A DNA stretch of 64,000 nt from Pilimelia anulata (GCF_014647895.1 NZ_BMQB01000001.1:930001-994000), one strand, 5' to 3'. Numbered from the stretch's first letter, positions 48,275 through 56,204 are shown. Notes: generated by a model from the letters alone, not told the origin. Made by a program: numbers and translations.

Positions 48275-50233
48275 ATGACGAGCCCGATGGGCATGGGCGG
48301 AAGCTGGAGCATGCTGCGCGCGATGGGCCGCGAGGCCGAGCTGGGCGAGCACCGGCTCAGCCGGGGCACGGCCAGGCGCATCGTCGCGTTCGCCCGGCCG
48401 TACCGGCGCGAGATGAGCGTGTTCCTCGCCGCGGTCGTCGTCGCCGCGGTGATCGGCGTCGCCACCCCGGTCCTCGCCGGCGACGTCGTCAACACGATCA
48501 CCCGCGGCGGCCCGGGCGCCACCGGCACGATCGTCCGGATTGCCCTGATCATCGCTGGGCTGGCGGTCGTCGACGCCGGGCTGTCGCTGGTCCAGCGGTG
48601 GTACTCGTCCCGGATCGGCGAGGGCATCATCCTCACGCTGCGTACCCGGGTGTACGACCACGTGCAGCGGATGCCGCTCCAGTTCTTCACCCGGACCCGC
48701 ACCGGCGCCCTGGTCAGCCGGCTCAACGGCGACGTGCTCGGCGCGCAGCGGGCGTTCACCACCACGCTGTCCGGCGTGGTCAGCAACGTGATCCAGCTCG
48801 TCCTCACCGCGGTGGTGATGTTCACGCTGTCCTGGCAGATCACCGCGCTGTCGCTGGTCCTGCTGCCGGTGTTCATCCTGCCGGCGCGGCGGGTGGGGCG
48901 GCGGCTGGCCGCGATGACGCAGGAGTCGTTCCGGCTGGACGCCGAGCTGAACGCGACGATGACCGAGCGGTTCGGCGTCAGCGGGGCGCTGCTGGTCAAG
49001 CTGTTCGGGCAGCCCGCGGCCGAGGCACGCAGGTTCGGCGACCGGGCCGAGCGGATCCGGGACATCGGCATCCGGCAGGCGATGTACTCGCGGGTGTTCT
49101 TCGTCGCCATGGTGCTGGTCGCGGCGCTGGCCCAGGCCCTGACGTACGGGGTGGGCGGCTGGCTCGCGGTCACCGGCTCGGTCAGCGCCGGCACCGTCGT
49201 CACGCTGGCGCTGCTGCTCACCCGCCTGTACGGGCCGCTGACCGCGCTGTCCAACGTCCGGGTCGACGTGATGAGCGCCCTGGTGTCGTTCGACCGGGTC
49301 TTCGAGGTGCTCGACCTCGTGCCGGCGATCACCGAGAAGCCGGGCGCGACGCCGATCCCGGCCGGCGCGGGGCGGATCGAGTTCGAGGACGTGCACTTCC
49401 GGTACCCGGCCGCCAGCGAGACCTCGCTCGCCTCGCTGGAGGGGGTGGCCGCCCTCGACCGGGCGGCGTCCGCGCCGGTGCTGCGCGGGCTGTCCTTCAC
49501 CGTCGAGCCGGGGCGGGTGGTGGCGCTGGTCGGCGCGTCCGGCGCCGGCAAGTCGACGGCGTCGCTGCTGCTCAACCGCATCTACGACGTGACCGCCGGC
49601 GCCGTCCGGGTCGGCGGGGTGGACGTGCGCGACGCCACGGCCGCGTCGCTGCGGGACACGATCGGCGTGGTCGCCCAGGACCCGCACCTGTTCCACGAGT
49701 CGCTGGCCGAGAACCTGCGGTACGCCAAGCCCGACGCCACCGACGCCCAGCTCTGGGCGGCGCTGGACGCCGCCCGGGTCGGCGAGGTCGTCCGGGCGCT
49801 GCCCGACGGCCTGGCGACCGTGGTGGGGGAGCGCGGGTACCGGTTCTCCGGCGGCGAGAAGCAGCGCATCGCGCTGGCCCGGCTGCTGCTCAAGGCGCCG
49901 TCGATCGTGGTGCTCGACGAGGCGACCGCGCACCTGGACTCGGAGTCCGAGGCGGCCGTGCAGCGGGCGCTGGCCGGGGCGCTGGTCGGCCGGACGGCGC
50001 TCGTGATCGCGCACCGGCTGGCCACGGTCCGCGACGCCGACCTGATCCTCGTGCTGGACCGCGGCCGGATCGTCCAGCGCGGTACGCACGCCGAGCTGCT
50101 GGCCGCCGGCGGCCCGTACGCGGAGCTGTACCGCACCCAGTTCGCCGACACCGACTCCCCGCCGCCCGGCGGCGGTGCTCACCAGGAGCGCAGCGCGCCC
50201 CCGTCCACGGGTACGGCCAGCCCGGTCAGGTAG
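48275..50233 (+). CDS. ABC exporter, fused membrane and ATPase domains
   Basis: A 652-residue half-transporter expected to work as a homodimer or heterodimer. The ATG at 48275 follows GGGGGAGG. Residues 45-330 contain about six membrane helices (MSVFLAAVVVAAVIGVATPV ... GYGVGG-type end). The ATPase domain has Walker A GASGAGKST near 430, a Q-loop VAQDPHLFHES, the signature FSGGEKQRIALARLLL, Walker B SIVVLDEATAHLDSES and an H-loop IAHRLATV. An Ala-rich insertion sits between HFRYP and VLRGLSF. It resembles multidrug/lipid exporters. Its last 55 nt overlap the 3' end of the convergent SDR gene. Confidence 0.93.
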   Translation: MTSPMGMGGSWSMLRAMGREAELGEHRLSRGTARRIVAFARPYRREMSVFLAAVVVAAVIGVATPVLAGDVVNTITRGGPGATGTIVRIALIIAGLAVVDAGLSLVQRWYSSRIGEGIILTLRTRVYDHVQRMPLQFFTRTRTGALVSRLNGDVLGAQRAFTTTLSGVVSNVIQLVLTAVVMFTLSWQITALSLVLLPVFILPARRVGRRLAAMTQESFRLDAELNATMTERFGVSGALLVKLFGQPAAEARRFGDRAERIRDIGIRQAMYSRVFFVAMVLVAALAQALTYGVGGWLAVTGSVSAGTVVTLALLLTRLYGPLTALSNVRVDVMSALVSFDRVFEVLDLVPAITEKPGATPIPAGAGRIEFEDVHFRYPAASETSLASLEGVAALDRAASAPVLRGLSFTVEPGRVVALVGASGAGKSTASLLLNRIYDVTAGAVRVGGVDVRDATAASLRDTIGVVAQDPHLFHESLAENLRYAKPDATDAQLWAALDAARVGEVVRALPDGLATVVGERGYRFSGGEKQRIALARLLLKAPSIVVLDEATAHLDSESEAAVQRALAGALVGRTALVIAHRLATVRDADLILVLDRGRIVQRGTHAELLAAGGPYAELYRTQFADTDSPPPGGGAHQERSAPPSTGTASPVR

Positions 50234-50940
50234 CTCGCCGCCGGCGACAGCAGGAACGCCGCCACCCGGCCGAACTCGGCCGGCTCGCCCAGCCGGCCCA
50301 GCGGGATCGCCGCCTCCGCCTCGGCCCGGGCCCGCTCGGGGTCGCCGGTCGCGGCGAACAGGTCCCGGTTCCGGTCGGTCATGATCCGGTGCGGCAGCAG
50401 GCTGAACACCCGCACGCCGCGGGGGGCGTACGCGTCGGCCAGCTCCTTGGCCACGCCGGCGAGGCCCGGCCGCAGGCCGTTGGAGATGCCCAGGCCCGGG
50501 ATCGGGGTGCGGGCCGAGCTGGACAGCACCAGCCCGACCGCGCCGCCGTCGGGCAGCGCCGCGGCGACCGTCCGGACGCAGCGCAGCATGCCGAGGAACA
50601 CCGTCTCGAACGCCGCCCGCCACGCGTCGTCGTCCGCGGCGCCGGCCGGGCCGGGCGGCGGGCCGCCGACGGAGACGAGCGCGCCGTCCAGCCGGCCGAA
50701 TGCCGCCAGCGCACGGTCGACCAGGCGCTGCGGCGCGGCCGGGTCGGCGAGGTCGGCGGCTTCGCCGACGGCGCGGTCCGGGCCGCCGAGCGCGGCCGCG
50801 GCGGCCGCCGCCCGGTCGGGGTCGCGGCCGGCGACGAGCAGCTTGGCGCCGTCGTCGGCGAGGCAGCGGGCGGTGGCGGCACCGAGGCCGCGGGTGGCGC
50901 CGGTGAGCAGGTACACGCGGTCGCGCAGTCCGAGATCCAT
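50179..50940 (-). CDS. SDR-family protein lacking the Tyr-x3-Lys catalytic pair
   Basis: A 253-residue Rossmann-fold protein of the SDR family. The ATG at 50940 opens with MDLGLRDRVYLLTGATRGLG, an intact cofactor motif. The catalytic region reads VLSSSARTPIPGLGISNGLR: the Ser region is kept, but Asn-Gly-Leu-Arg stands where Tyr-x3-Lys is expected. A similar NGLR subgroup is, as I recall, common in actinobacteria, so this is probably a stable variant rather than decay. It may bind NAD(P) without classical reductase chemistry. Its 3' end overlaps that of the ABC exporter by 55 nt. Confidence 0.85.
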   Translation of the reverse strand: MDLGLRDRVYLLTGATRGLGAATARCLADDGAKLLVAGRDPDRAAAAAAALGGPDRAVGEAADLADPAAPQRLVDRALAAFGRLDGALVSVGGPPPGPAGAADDDAWRAAFETVFLGMLRCVRTVAAALPDGGAVGLVLSSSARTPIPGLGISNGLRPGLAGVAKELADAYAPRGVRVFSLLPHRIMTDRNRDLFAATGDPERARAEAEAAIPLGRLGEPAEFGRVAAFLLSPAASYLTGLAVPVDGGALRSW

Positions 50941-50953
50941 CCGCCCATCATCG

Positions 50954-51002
50954 CCGGTGCCCGGTGCCCGGTGCCCGGTGCCCGGTGCCCGGTGCCCGGT
51001 GC
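50954..51002. repeat. Seven tandem copies of the heptamer CCGGTGC
   Basis: Exactly seven head-to-tail copies without mismatch occupy 49 nt between the start of the SDR gene and the end of the gene at 51015. The unit length of 7 is not a multiple of 3 and the site is non-coding. Copy number is likely to vary among strains by slippage. Confidence 0.9.
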
Positions 51003-51014
51003 GGCTCGGGGCGT

Positions 51015-51605
51015 TCAGGGGCGGAGGAGGCGGGAGTGGGGGCCGAGGCGGAGGGCGAGTGCCCGGCCCGCGCGGCCGACGCCGATCGGGCCGCGGCGGG
51101 CGTGGGCCAGGGCGAGCGCCAGCTCGGCCGCCGCGGCCGGGCCCAGCGCGCCGGCCGCGAGCCGGTGCCGGGCCAGGGCGAGGCCGTCGGCGTACCCGCC
51201 CGCGGGCGCCCGGCCGGCGGCCCACGCGGCGAACGTCGCCCGCCAGTCGGCGCCGCACTCGCGGGCCAGCGCCGGCCAGGCGTGCGCGACCTCGCCGGCC
51301 CGCTTGGCGAGCAGCGCGGCCCGGGCGGCGGCCAGCCGGGCGGGATCGAAGCCGGCCGGATCGGGCCCGGTACCGGTCAGCGCGGCCACCAGCGCGGCCT
51401 GCCGCGCCGCCAACCCCGAGCCCACCAACCCGACATCCGCCCCGGCATCCGCCCACCCCGTATCCGCCGGCCCGGTGCCCGCCGGCCCCATGTTCGCCGA
51501 CCCCGCGTCGACCGACCCCGCGTCGGGCAGCCCCGGCGGCTCGGCGTCCATCGGGTCCGCGTCCAACAGGTCCGCGACCGGCTCCGGTGGGGTCGGGGGA
51601 GTCAT
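51015..51605 (-). CDS. Partner protein of the MNIO gene (SCO6045-like), function unknown
   Basis: A 196-residue protein. The ATG at 51605 overlaps the stop of the DUF692 gene (ATGA). Residues 1-60 are an acidic Pro/Ala/Gly/Asp-rich tail. The rest is helical: LAARQAALVAALTGTG, FDPARLAAARAALLAKRAGE, WPALARECGADWRATFAAWA and LALARHRLAAGAL. It resembles the small proteins next to DUF692 genes in actinobacteria (I recall SCO6045-like). In known MNIO systems a second protein binds the enzyme and helps recognise the peptide; this could play that part, but that is inference. No signal peptide is seen. Confidence 0.7.
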   Translation of the reverse strand: MTPPTPPEPVADLLDADPMDAEPPGLPDAGSVDAGSANMGPAGTGPADTGWADAGADVGLVGSGLAARQAALVAALTGTGPDPAGFDPARLAAARAALLAKRAGEVAHAWPALARECGADWRATFAAWAAGRAPAGGYADGLALARHRLAAGALGPAAAAELALALAHARRGPIGVGRAGRALALRLGPHSRLLRP

Positions 51606-52429
51606 GTGATCGCCGGATGGCCGGCCGCGGCGGCGATCGCGTCCAGCTCGGTGCGCAGCGCGGCCGCCGGCGGGTAGTGGCCGTCGCGCTCCAGCAGGAC
51701 CGTCGGCGGCTGCCGCCGGGCGCGCAGCTCGGCCAGCAGCGCCAGCACCTCCGCCGGGACCGGGTCGGTGTGCGTGTCGTGGTACACGCCGTCGTGGGCC
51801 GACCCGCCCGCCACGTGCACGTACGCCACCCGGTCCAGCGGCAGTGCGTCCAGCAGGGCCAGCGGGTCGGTGCCGCGGTTGCGGCAGTTGGCGTACACGT
51901 TGGCGATGTCGAGCAGCAGCAGCGCGTCGGTCGCCGCCAGGATCGCGGTGAGGAACTCTGCCTCGGACAGCTCGTCGTCCGGCCAGTCCAGCAGCGCGGC
52001 GATGGGTTCGAGTGCCACCGGTACCGCCACCGCGGCGCGCAGCCGGGCCACGTTCGCCGCGACCGCCGCGACGGCGGCCCGGCTGCGCGGCAGCGGCAGC
52101 AGGTGCCCGGCCTCGACGCCGCCGGCCCGGACGAACGCGATGTGCTCGCTGACGTACGGCGCGTCCAGCGCGGCGGCGACCGCGGCGAACCGGCGCAGCC
52201 GGTTCGGGTCGATCGGCTCGGCGCCGCCCAGCGACAGCCGGACGCCGTGCGGTACGACGGCCACCCCGCGCCCGCGCAGGGCCAGCAGCGGCTCGGGCGG
52301 CGCGGCCGGGTCGACGGACTCGGCGATCACCTCGACCATCCGCAGGCCGGGCAGCGCGTCGACGAAGCCGGCGATGGGGGGCCGCCAGCCGATGCCGACC
52401 CCGTACCCCGGCACGCCCGGGCCGGTCAC
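51602..52429 (-). CDS. DUF692 family multinuclear non-haem iron enzyme (MNIO)
   Basis: A 275-residue TIM-barrel protein of the DUF692 family. Characterised members (MbnB, TglH and others) use two or three iron atoms to oxidise Cys or other residues of ribosomal peptides. The GTG at 52429 overlaps the stop of the upstream gene (GTGA). Candidate metal ligands are His61 (VPHGVRLSLGG), Glu95 and His96 (VSEHIAF), Glu141, Asp174 and Asn177 (LLDIANVYANC), His205 (YVHVAGG), Asp218 and His220 (HDTHTDP) and Glu247 (LLERDG). The usual Glu-Asn pair reads Glu-Pro at 141-142. It is flanked by a Cys-tailed membrane protein and a helical partner, consistent with peptide modification. Confidence 0.9.
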   Translation of the reverse strand: MTGPGVPGYGVGIGWRPPIAGFVDALPGLRMVEVIAESVDPAAPPEPLLALRGRGVAVVPHGVRLSLGGAEPIDPNRLRRFAAVAAALDAPYVSEHIAFVRAGGVEAGHLLPLPRSRAAVAAVAANVARLRAAVAVPVALEPIAALLDWPDDELSEAEFLTAILAATDALLLLDIANVYANCRNRGTDPLALLDALPLDRVAYVHVAGGSAHDGVYHDTHTDPVPAEVLALLAELRARRQPPTVLLERDGHYPPAAALRTELDAIAAAAGHPAIT

Positions 52430-53388
52430 GACCCGCCGCCCCCGCACCCGCCGCCGCCCCCGCAGCTCCCGCCGCCGCAGCTACTGCCGCCCCCGCAGCC
52501 GCCGGAGTGACCGCCGGAGTGGCCGCCGCCGGACGAGCTGCCGCAGCTACTCACGCCGCAGCCCGAACCGGTACCGCCGTAGGTGTAGCCGGGGTTGGCG
52601 GCGCCCTGCCGGGGCACCAATCCCACCAGTGTCGGGTCGATGGCGACCAGGGCGGCCGGGCCGTACAGGCCGACCGCGACGGCGGCCGCCGCGCCGCCGT
52701 AGGTGTCGAACGCCGGCGTGAGCGCCGGCCGCAGGTGCGTGTTGCTCGTCCGGGCCCGGGCGAGCAGCTCCCGGCCGGCCCGGGTGACCCGGGGCGTACC
52801 GGCGACCAGGACGACGCCGACGATCGCCGTCAGGGCGCCGGCCAGCACCAGGCCGACGGTGGCCAGGCCGCCACCGGCGGTGGCGACGGCCACCGCGACC
52901 GCGGCGACCCCGGCGGCGATCGGCAGGGCGGCGGCGAGCCGCAGCCGGCGCCGGGTGGGCGGGTCGAGGAGCAGGCCCTGCTCGTACACCCGCTGCCGGC
53001 TCTGCTCCAGCGCGGCGGCGACGGCCGGGTCGCGCCACAGCTCGCCGATCCGCGTGCCGCGTCCGGCGGCGGCGTGCACCGCCCGCTCGACCGCGCTCAG
53101 CCCGACCGGGGTCGCGCCGAACGTGCCCAGCCGGCCGTCGTCATCGGAGGCGCCGATCGCGCCGTCCACCCGCAGCCGGGCCAGCGCGGCGGCGAGCGCG
53201 CGGCGCGGGCCGCCGCCGACCATGGCCAGCGTGCCGGGGTCCGGCAGCGTCGCCGGGGTGTCGATCCGGCGCAGTACCGCCCGCCGGTGGGCCAGGACGC
53301 CCACCACGAGCAGCACCAGCAGGCCGAGAATCACCGGGCCCGCGGCGCCGCCGCCGCGCTCACTCGCCAGTACCGCTGCCCCGACCAT
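52426..53388 (-). CDS. TIGR04222-type membrane protein with a Cys/Gly-rich C-terminal tail
   Basis: A 320-residue membrane protein. The ATG at 53388 follows AAGGGGG. One membrane helix lies at 14-35 (AAGPVILGLLVLLVVGVLA), then a soluble region with LGTFGATPVGLSAVERAV, then two helices at about 160-210. The last 50 residues (coded by 52429-52578) are nearly all Gly, Ser, Cys and His, with Cys at 277, 282, 298, 304, 309 and 315. I associate this layout with the TIGR04222 family, often found beside DUF692. The tail could be the substrate of the MNIO enzyme encoded next, giving a membrane-held modified peptide or metal-binding patch. Translation is coupled through GTGA. Confidence 0.85.
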   Translation of the reverse strand: MVGAAVLASERGGGAAGPVILGLLVLLVVGVLAHRRAVLRRIDTPATLPDPGTLAMVGGGPRRALAAALARLRVDGAIGASDDDGRLGTFGATPVGLSAVERAVHAAAGRGTRIGELWRDPAVAAALEQSRQRVYEQGLLLDPPTRRRLRLAAALPIAAGVAAVAVAVATAGGGLATVGLVLAGALTAIVGVVLVAGTPRVTRAGRELLARARTSNTHLRPALTPAFDTYGGAAAAVAVGLYGPAALVAIDPTLVGLVPRQGAANPGYTYGGTGSGCGVSSCGSSSGGGHSGGHSGGCGGGSSCGGGSCGGGGGCGGGGS

Positions 53389-53445
53389 GGCAACCCCCTT
53401 GTTCGCCCCGTGTCGGGCCAGTGTGCCGGACCGGGGCAAGGGGTG

Positions 53446-54030
53446 TCAGCCGGCCGGTCGGCGGACCGCCTCCTCGATGACGTCGAGTACCCGACCGAGG
53501 TCGTCGACCGGGCGGCCGACGGCGAGCTGGCGGACCAGCCCGTCGTACGCCAGCTCCAGGAACTGCGCCAGCACCGGCAGCGGGATGTCCTCCCGCAGTA
53601 CGCCCGCCTCCCGCTGCCGGGACAGCCGGTCCCGGGTGGCCGCGCCGACCGCGCCGGCGCGCTGCGCCCACCGCTTCGCGAAGTCGGGGTCGGTGCGCAG
53701 CCGGCGGGACACCTCGAGCTGGGTGCCCAGCCAGCCGGCGGTCTCCGAGGCCGGGTCGGCGGCCCGGTCGAGCAGGTCGCGCATCACCTGGACGAGTCCG
53801 TTGGCGGCGACGGTGGTGACCATCGTCGCGGCGTCGTCCTCGGCGACGGCGAGGAACAGCGAGTCCTTGTCCCGGAAGTGGTGGAAGATCGCCCCGCGGG
53901 AGAGGCCGGTGGCCTCCTCCAACCGCCGCACCGTGGCCCCTTCGTAGCCGTACCGGGCGAAACAGACACGCGCCGCACGCAGGATGTCGCGGCGGCGGGC
54001 GTCGAGCTGGTCGGGGCTGATTTTCGGCAC
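53446..54030 (-). CDS. acnR: TetR-family aconitase repressor (AcnR-like)
   Basis: A 194-residue TetR-family regulator. The N-terminal HTH region (GYEGATVRRLEEATGLSRGA then IFHHFRDKDSLFLAVAEDDA) is very close to my memory of AcnR of Corynebacterium glutamicum, which represses aconitase and senses citrate and Mg. The C-terminal part (QLEVSRRLRTDPDFAKRWAQ, FLELAYDGLVRQLAVG) also fits. The start is GTG at 54030, with GATCCTCCC before it and no ribosome site. acnA lies 2.3 kb away, separated by three genes; in corynebacteria acnR directly follows acn. Confidence 0.85.
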   Translation of the reverse strand: MPKISPDQLDARRRDILRAARVCFARYGYEGATVRRLEEATGLSRGAIFHHFRDKDSLFLAVAEDDAATMVTTVAANGLVQVMRDLLDRAADPASETAGWLGTQLEVSRRLRTDPDFAKRWAQRAGAVGAATRDRLSRQREAGVLREDIPLPVLAQFLELAYDGLVRQLAVGRPVDDLGRVLDVIEEAVRRPAG

Positions 54031-54150
54031 GGGAGGATCGTCTCAGTTGTCCGTGGTCGCGTGCAATCGGCTCGGCCCCTCGGCGGAGCGTCCCTCGACC
54101 GGCGGGATCGACGTGGTCGTGACCGCTTCCGCCCGTTCCATCCCCGGGCA

Positions 54151-54156
54151 TATCGT
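54151..54156 (+). promoter_or_regulatory. -10 box (TATCGT) for a leaderless HAD gene
   Basis: TATCGT ends 6 nt before the GTG at 54163. The promoter faces away from acnR, whose start is 132 nt upstream on the other strand. Confidence 0.45.
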
Positions 54157-54162
54157 GCGTCG

Positions 54163-54858
54163 GTGCCCCTACTGCTCCTCGCGCTGGACAACACCGTCCT
54201 GGACCGGACGGCGGCCTTCCGTGCCTGGGCGGAGCAGTTCCTCGGCGAGGTCCTCGTCGACCCGGACGAGCTGTACTGGGTCTGCGGCCTGGACGCCGAC
54301 GGGCTCACCCCGCGGGAGTACGTCGCGGAGCAGCTCGTGGCCCGGTACGGCCTGGCCGCGCAGCCGGATGTGCTCGCCGCCGACATGCGCGCGAACACCC
54401 AGCTGCGGCTGCAACTCGACCCGGCGGTGGCGGACGCGCTGCGGCTGGCCCGCGACGCCGGCTGCACGCCGGTGGTGGTGGAGAACGGCGTCGGTCGGGA
54501 GATCGACGAGGTGATCCGCCGGACCGGCCTGGACTACCTGCTGACCGACTGGGTGATCGCCGACGAGGTGGGCGTCAGCAAGCCCAACCCGCGGATCTTC
54601 ATCACCGCCGCCACCCGGCTGGGGCTGTCGCTGGACGACGCCTGGGTGATCGGCGCCAGCCCGGAGCTGGACATCGCCGCGGCGGTCACGCTCGGGGTGC
54701 GCAGCGTGTGGGTGTCCCGCGGCGGCTGGTGGTCGGAGTGGCGGTACACGCCGACCCGGGTGGCCGTCGACCTGCCCGGCGCGATCAACAGCGTCCTGGG
54801 CATCGAACCGCCCCGGGAGGCGGGCCCGGCGGGCCCGGCGACGGACGCGGACGGCTGA
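54163..54858 (+). CDS. HAD-superfamily protein with a substituted nucleophile
   Basis: A 231-residue HAD-fold protein. Motif I reads LLLALDNTVLDR: the position of the nucleophilic Asp is Ala7, while the second Asp (Asp9) and the Thr are kept. Motif II is VVVENGVG, where Ser/Thr would be expected; motif III has the Lys in VSKPNPRIF; motif IV is WVIGASPELDIAAA, with Glu in place of one Asp. The fold is clear, but several catalytic positions are changed, so phosphatase activity is doubtful. The GTG start is set by the TATCGT box. A regulatory or binding role is possible. Confidence 0.82.
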   Translation: MPLLLLALDNTVLDRTAAFRAWAEQFLGEVLVDPDELYWVCGLDADGLTPREYVAEQLVARYGLAAQPDVLAADMRANTQLRLQLDPAVADALRLARDAGCTPVVVENGVGREIDEVIRRTGLDYLLTDWVIADEVGVSKPNPRIFITAATRLGLSLDDAWVIGASPELDIAAAVTLGVRSVWVSRGGWWSEWRYTPTRVAVDLPGAINSVLGIEPPREAGPAGPATDADG

Positions 54859-55113
54859 GACAAGAGTCACCCGTAACCCGCTGAAAGTCCTGGTCGGACG
54901 CTTTCCCCGGCATGAGCTGTTCCGCTGCCGGCCGCGATCTGCTCACTTTGATCTATCTACTTGATCAATTCATCGCCTAGCTTCCTCTCCCAGTGCGGCG
55001 ACGCGCGTCGATCCCGGCGCGTCGTCCCGCGTTGCCCGCCGCCGCGCGGCCGTCCGGATCGGACGACCGCCCGGCGCGCGGGTCCGGTCGGACGACTGCG
55101 AGGAGAGACAGCG

Positions 55114-55572
55114 ATGACGAGGCGACTGCTGTGGACGGTGCTGGCCGCGACACTGGCCTGTGTGGGCGCGGTGACCCCGGTGCGGGCGGCGGCGGGGGCT
55201 GTGCGGCACGGGTCGGCGCTGCTGGCGCTGCGGTACAAGGGCAGACCCTACGTGTGGGGCGCCGCGGGGCCCTACGCCTTCGACTGCTCGGGCCTGGTCC
55301 GGACGGTGTACCGGCGGCACGGGCTGGCGCTGCCGCGGACCGCGGACGCGATGTACCACAGCGCCGGGCTGCGCCGGGTCAGCCGGGCGCAGGTGCGCCG
55401 CGACGACCTGGTGTTCTGGTCGGCCGGCGGGTACGTGTACCACGTCGGCATCTACCTCGGCGGCGGCCGGGTGGTGCACACCGGCGACTACCGCGGCGTG
55501 CGGATCGCGCCGCTGTGGGGGCGCCCGCTGTTCAAGCGCCCGCGCGCGCTGAGCCCCGGCGGCACCCGGTGA
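55114..55572 (+). CDS. Secreted NlpC/P60 cell-wall endopeptidase
   Basis: A 152-residue secreted Cys peptidase expected to cut stem peptides of peptidoglycan. The ATG at 55114 follows AGGAGAG and begins a signal peptide (MTRRLLWTVLAATLACVGAV, cleavage near VRAAAGA). The catalytic domain fills the rest: Cys58 (YAFDCSGL), His110 (YHVGIYLG) and His122 (VVHTGDY). YVWGAAGPYAFDCSG is the normal substrate groove motif. No cell-wall binding domain is present. The 255-nt region before it includes an AT-rich stretch (54941-54985) likely to carry the promoter. Its stop overlaps the next gene. Confidence 0.93.
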   Translation: MTRRLLWTVLAATLACVGAVTPVRAAAGAVRHGSALLALRYKGRPYVWGAAGPYAFDCSGLVRTVYRRHGLALPRTADAMYHSAGLRRVSRAQVRRDDLVFWSAGGYVYHVGIYLGGGRVVHTGDYRGVRIAPLWGRPLFKRPRALSPGGTR

Positions 55573-56204
55573 CGGCGGCCCCGACACCCGTCCCGACCGC
55601 CCCACCGGCGGCCGGCGCGGGCGGTGCGACCGGTCCGGGTGCGCCGGCCCCGCGCGGCGGCCGGCGGCGGGCCGGGTGGGTGCTGGCGGCGGCCGGGCTG
55701 GCCGCGGCGGCCGGGTGCGGGCAGGTGGGCGGCGAGCCGGATCCCGGCCGCGGCGACCTGCCGGTGCCGGCGGGCGCCTCGCTGCCGGCGGACGCCCCGA
55801 CCGACGACACCGCCCGGCTCCTGCCGGGCGACGCCCCGGCACCCCCGGCGGCCGGCGACCCGGCGGCGAGCGACCCGGCGGGCGCCGGGGAGCCCGCGGG
55901 GGACGGCAGCGGCGGCGTCCCGGACCGGCTCGCCGCCGCCGGCGCGGGCTGCCCTGGCGCCGACGCGCTGCTCGCGGCGCTGCGCGGCAACCCCGGCCTG
56001 GCGGCGGCGTTCGGCAACCCGGACCGGGTCGGCGCGGTGCACTGCGTCGACCGGTACGCCTTCGCCGACCTCGACGGCGGCGCGTTCGCGGTGTTCCGGG
56101 CCGACGGCGCCGCCTGGCGCGCGGTCAACGCCGGCACCGCCCGGGTCTGCGACGACGGGGTACCGCCGGCGGTCGCCGCCCGCGAACCGCGCTGCGCCCG
56201 CTGA
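55569..56204 (+). CDS. Predicted lipoprotein coupled to the NlpC/P60 gene
   Basis: A 211-residue protein; the GTG overlaps the NlpC/P60 stop (GTGA). A Pro/Ala-rich start is followed by a basic-hydrophobic leader (RGGRRRAGWVLAAAGLAAAA) ending in a lipobox-like AAGC. A long Pro/Ala/Asp linker leads to a small C-terminal domain (CPGADALLAALRGNPGLAAA, then VHCVDRYAFADLDGGAFAVF and RVCDDG) with four Cys. I do not recognise the domain. Coupling to the peptidase suggests a surface-anchored helper or a regulator of cell-wall cleavage. Confidence 0.7.
   Translation: MTAAPTPVPTAPPAAGAGGATGPGAPAPRGGRRRAGWVLAAAGLAAAAGCGQVGGEPDPGRGDLPVPAGASLPADAPTDDTARLLPGDAPAPPAAGDPAASDPAGAGEPAGDGSGGVPDRLAAAGAGCPGADALLAALRGNPGLAAAFGNPDRVGAVHCVDRYAFADLDGGAFAVFRADGAAWRAVNAGTARVCDDGVPPAVAAREPRCAR

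Noticed and set aside
50954..51002. CRISPR-like repeat array
   Set aside because: The units are 7 nt, adjacent and without spacers; it is a simple tandem repeat.
54859..55113. c-di-AMP (ydaO) riboswitch before the NlpC/P60 gene
   Set aside because: Actinobacterial cell-wall hydrolase genes often carry one, but I could not find the conserved sequence blocks here.
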